From: an uncultured Clostridia bacterium
GTDB lineage: Bacteria; Bacillota; Clostridia; Christensenellales; Borkfalkiaceae
NCBI GenBank assembly: GCA_947627015.1
Contig: CANQUL010000007.1
Coordinates: 1-37,534 of the forward strand
Length of the DNA stretch: 37,534 bases
Direction of reading: 5' to 3'
Shown: positions 36,267 to 37,534 of the stretch, in pieces
How the letters are laid out: every line of letters starts with the position of its first letter
How positions within the stretch are numbered: position 1 is the stretch's first letter
Notes under the pieces: model-generated
The model's input: only the letters and a program-made list of their open reading frames with translations
Database searches by the model: none
What the model was told of the DNA's origin: nothing
Position numbers and translations under genes: made by a program

Positions 36267-37534
36267 GTGGCAGAACACATCATCGAACTCAAAAACGTTA
36301 CCAAGTACTATGACGACAACCTCGTCATCGACGACGTAAGTTTTTACGTGAACAAGGGAGAATTCATCACCTTCCTCGGTCCGTCCGGCTGCGGCAAGAC
36401 CACGACGCTCCGGATGATCGCCGGGTTCGATCTCCCCACGAGCGGACAGATCCTTCTCGACGGAAAGGACATCTCCCTGCTTCCGCCCAACAAGCGGCCC
36501 GTCAATACCGTCTTTCAGCGGTATGCCCTCTTCCCCCACCTCAATGTGTTCGAAAACATCGCCTTCGGCCTCAAGTGCAAGACGGTGCTGAATACCTATG
36601 AGAACGACAAGGGCGAGACGTACACGCGGAAGGAAAAGCTCTCCAAGAAAGTGATCGCCGAAAAGGTCGGGCGCGCCCTCGAGATCGTGGACCTCGAAGG
36701 ATTCGAAAAGCGTTCCATCTCCACGCTGTCGGGCGGCCAGCAGCAGCGCGTCGCCATTGCACGCGCCATCGTCAACGAACCCGAGATCCTTCTGCTCGAC
36801 GAGCCCCTCGGCGCACTCGATCTCAAGATGCGCAAGGAGATGCAGATCGAGCTCAAAGAGATGCACCGCCGCCTCGGCATCACCTTCATCTATGTGACGC
36901 ACGACCAGGAGGAGGCGCTCACGATGTCCGATACCATCGTGGTCATGTCGGATGGCATCGTGCAGCAGATCGGCACACCCAAGGGCATTTACGACGAACC
37001 CGCCAACACCTTCGTGGCCGACTTCATCGGCGAAAGCAACATTTTGAGCGGCACGGTCACGGGCGACAAACGGGTGAAATTCTGCGGAAAGACCTTCGAC
37101 TGCCTCGACGAATTCGAAAAGAATGAGCTGGTAGATGTGGTCGTTCGCCCCGAAGATATCCACATGTGCGCCCCCGAGGAGGGCCAGCTCAAGGGCAAGG
37201 TGCTCTCCGTTGTATTCAAGGGCATCCACTATGAGATCACCGTGCAGGTGGGAAAATACGAGCTCGTGGTGCAGAGCACCGAAAGTAGAAAAGAGGGCGA
37301 GCACATCGGGCTCACCATCTCTCCCGACGGCATCCACCTCATGAAGCCAAAATACACCAAAAACGTCTTCGACGGCGTCATCACCAAGCACAACACGGTG
37401 GAATTCGCCGACGGCGAATTCGATTGTGACGTCACCCAGCTCTACCCCGGCAGCCATCTCGACGAGGAGGAATACCTCGTTCTGCCCACGGGCGAGCGGC
37501 TTGACCTCACCGGCGAAGAAGTCAGTGTGGAAGT
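36267..37534 (+). CDS. potA: Spermidine/putrescine ABC importer ATPase (PotA), cut by window edge
   Basis: ATPase subunit of a polyamine importer. At least 422 codons are open to the end of the window without a stop. Walker A is [11 protein letters not shown] (37-46 region), the Q-loop [15 protein letters not shown], signature [14 protein letters not shown], Walker [13 protein letters not shown], and H-loop [13 protein letters not shown]-like domain follows (VVRPEDIHM). Two oddities: an insert of about 25 residues ([20 protein letters not shown], 105-125) between the Q-loop and the signature, and a C-terminus running past the normal ~350-380 aa. GTG 36267 follows AAGAGGAGGTTCGCCC. potB, potC and potD would be expected downstream. 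Confidence 0.93.
   Translation, partial: MAEHIIELKNVTKYYDDNLVIDDVSFYVNKGEFITFLGPSGCGKTTTLRMIAGFDLPTSGQILLDGKDISLLPPNKRPVNTVFQRYALFPHLNVFENIAFGLKCKTVLNTYENDKGETYTRKEKLSKKVIAEKVGRALEIVDLEGFEKRSISTLSGGQQQRVAIARAIVNEPEILLLDEPLGALDLKMRKEMQIELKEMHRRLGITFIYVTHDQEEALTMSDTIVVMSDGIVQQIGTPKGIYDEPANTFVADFIGESNILSGTVTGDKRVKFCGKTFDCLDEFEKNELVDVVVRPEDIHMCAPEEGQLKGKVLSVVFKGIHYEITVQVGKYELVVQSTESRKEGEHIGLTISPDGIHLMKPKYTKNVFDGVITKHNTVEFADGEFDCDVTQLYPGSHLDEEEYLVLPTGERLDLTGEEVSVE

Noticed and set aside
1-37534. CRISPR arrays, insertion sequences, prophage, toxin-antitoxin or defence genes
   Set aside because: No repeat-spacer pattern, transposase, integrase, phage structural gene or recognised defence family was seen on either strand.

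Overview
The window is chromosomal DNA from a GC-rich (roughly 60%) bacterium of the Clostridia (Bacillota), probably one of the uncultured gut-type lineages. The evidence is gene content: DUF4364 and TSCPD proteins, a single-chain iron-sulfur L-serine dehydratase, a TM1266-type hydrogenase-system regulator, the radical-SAM/TIGR03915 DNA-repair pair, DivIB, MraZ, a XRE-cupin regulator next to PotA, an ECF S component, and a MurE with the meso-diaminopimelate signature. No phage, transposon, IS or CRISPR sequence was found.

Layout: (1) 1-1865, minus: ECF S component, coaX, hom (cut by the window edge), tightly overlapped and preceded by a hairpin plus U-tract leader. (2) 1975-7896: small housekeeping and unknown genes (68-aa membrane protein, Nudix hydrolase, unknown 228-aa protein, DUF4364, TSCPD, L-serine dehydratase, DUF1294-like, HAD phosphatase, CPBP protease). 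(3) 7886-8695: lgt, cotranscribed with the CPBP gene. (4) 8761-11749, minus: a TM1266-type regulator and an ABC importer (binding protein, permease, ATPase) behind an attenuator-like leader; the binding protein is circularly permuted. (5) 11760-15520, minus: response regulator, histidine kinase and an exported single-pass protein of unknown family. (6) 15566-17592, plus: the radical-SAM DNA-repair pair. (7) 17600-20076, minus: tRNA-Leu(UAG) beside a lower-GC trio (LicD, cytidylyltransferase, asparagine-synthetase-like) probably modifying surface glycans. (8) 20108-34927, minus: the division and cell-wall cluster mraZ-rsmH-ftsL-pbp-murE-mraY-murD-ftsW-murA-divIB-ftsA-ftsZ, with murI just upstream. 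(9) 34989-37534, plus: rpsT, a XRE-cupin regulator and potA, which runs off the end.

The most unusual objects are the circularly permuted substrate-binding lipoprotein (10270-11325) together with the mutually exclusive RNA structures in front of its operon (11612-11714). Next come the leader of the pantothenate-related operon, the two-component operon with its orphan membrane protein, the low-GC LicD trio, and FtsL with a long disordered cytoplasmic extension. The division cluster lacks murF, murG, murC, murB and ddl. ftsA-ftsZ has its own near-consensus promoter, while mraZ is preceded by two 10-bp repeats that look like MraZ boxes abutting the -35 element.

Only the 35326-35630 stretch exceeds 300 bases without a gene. 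It holds two tandem terminators and the promoter and a dyad for the XRE regulator.
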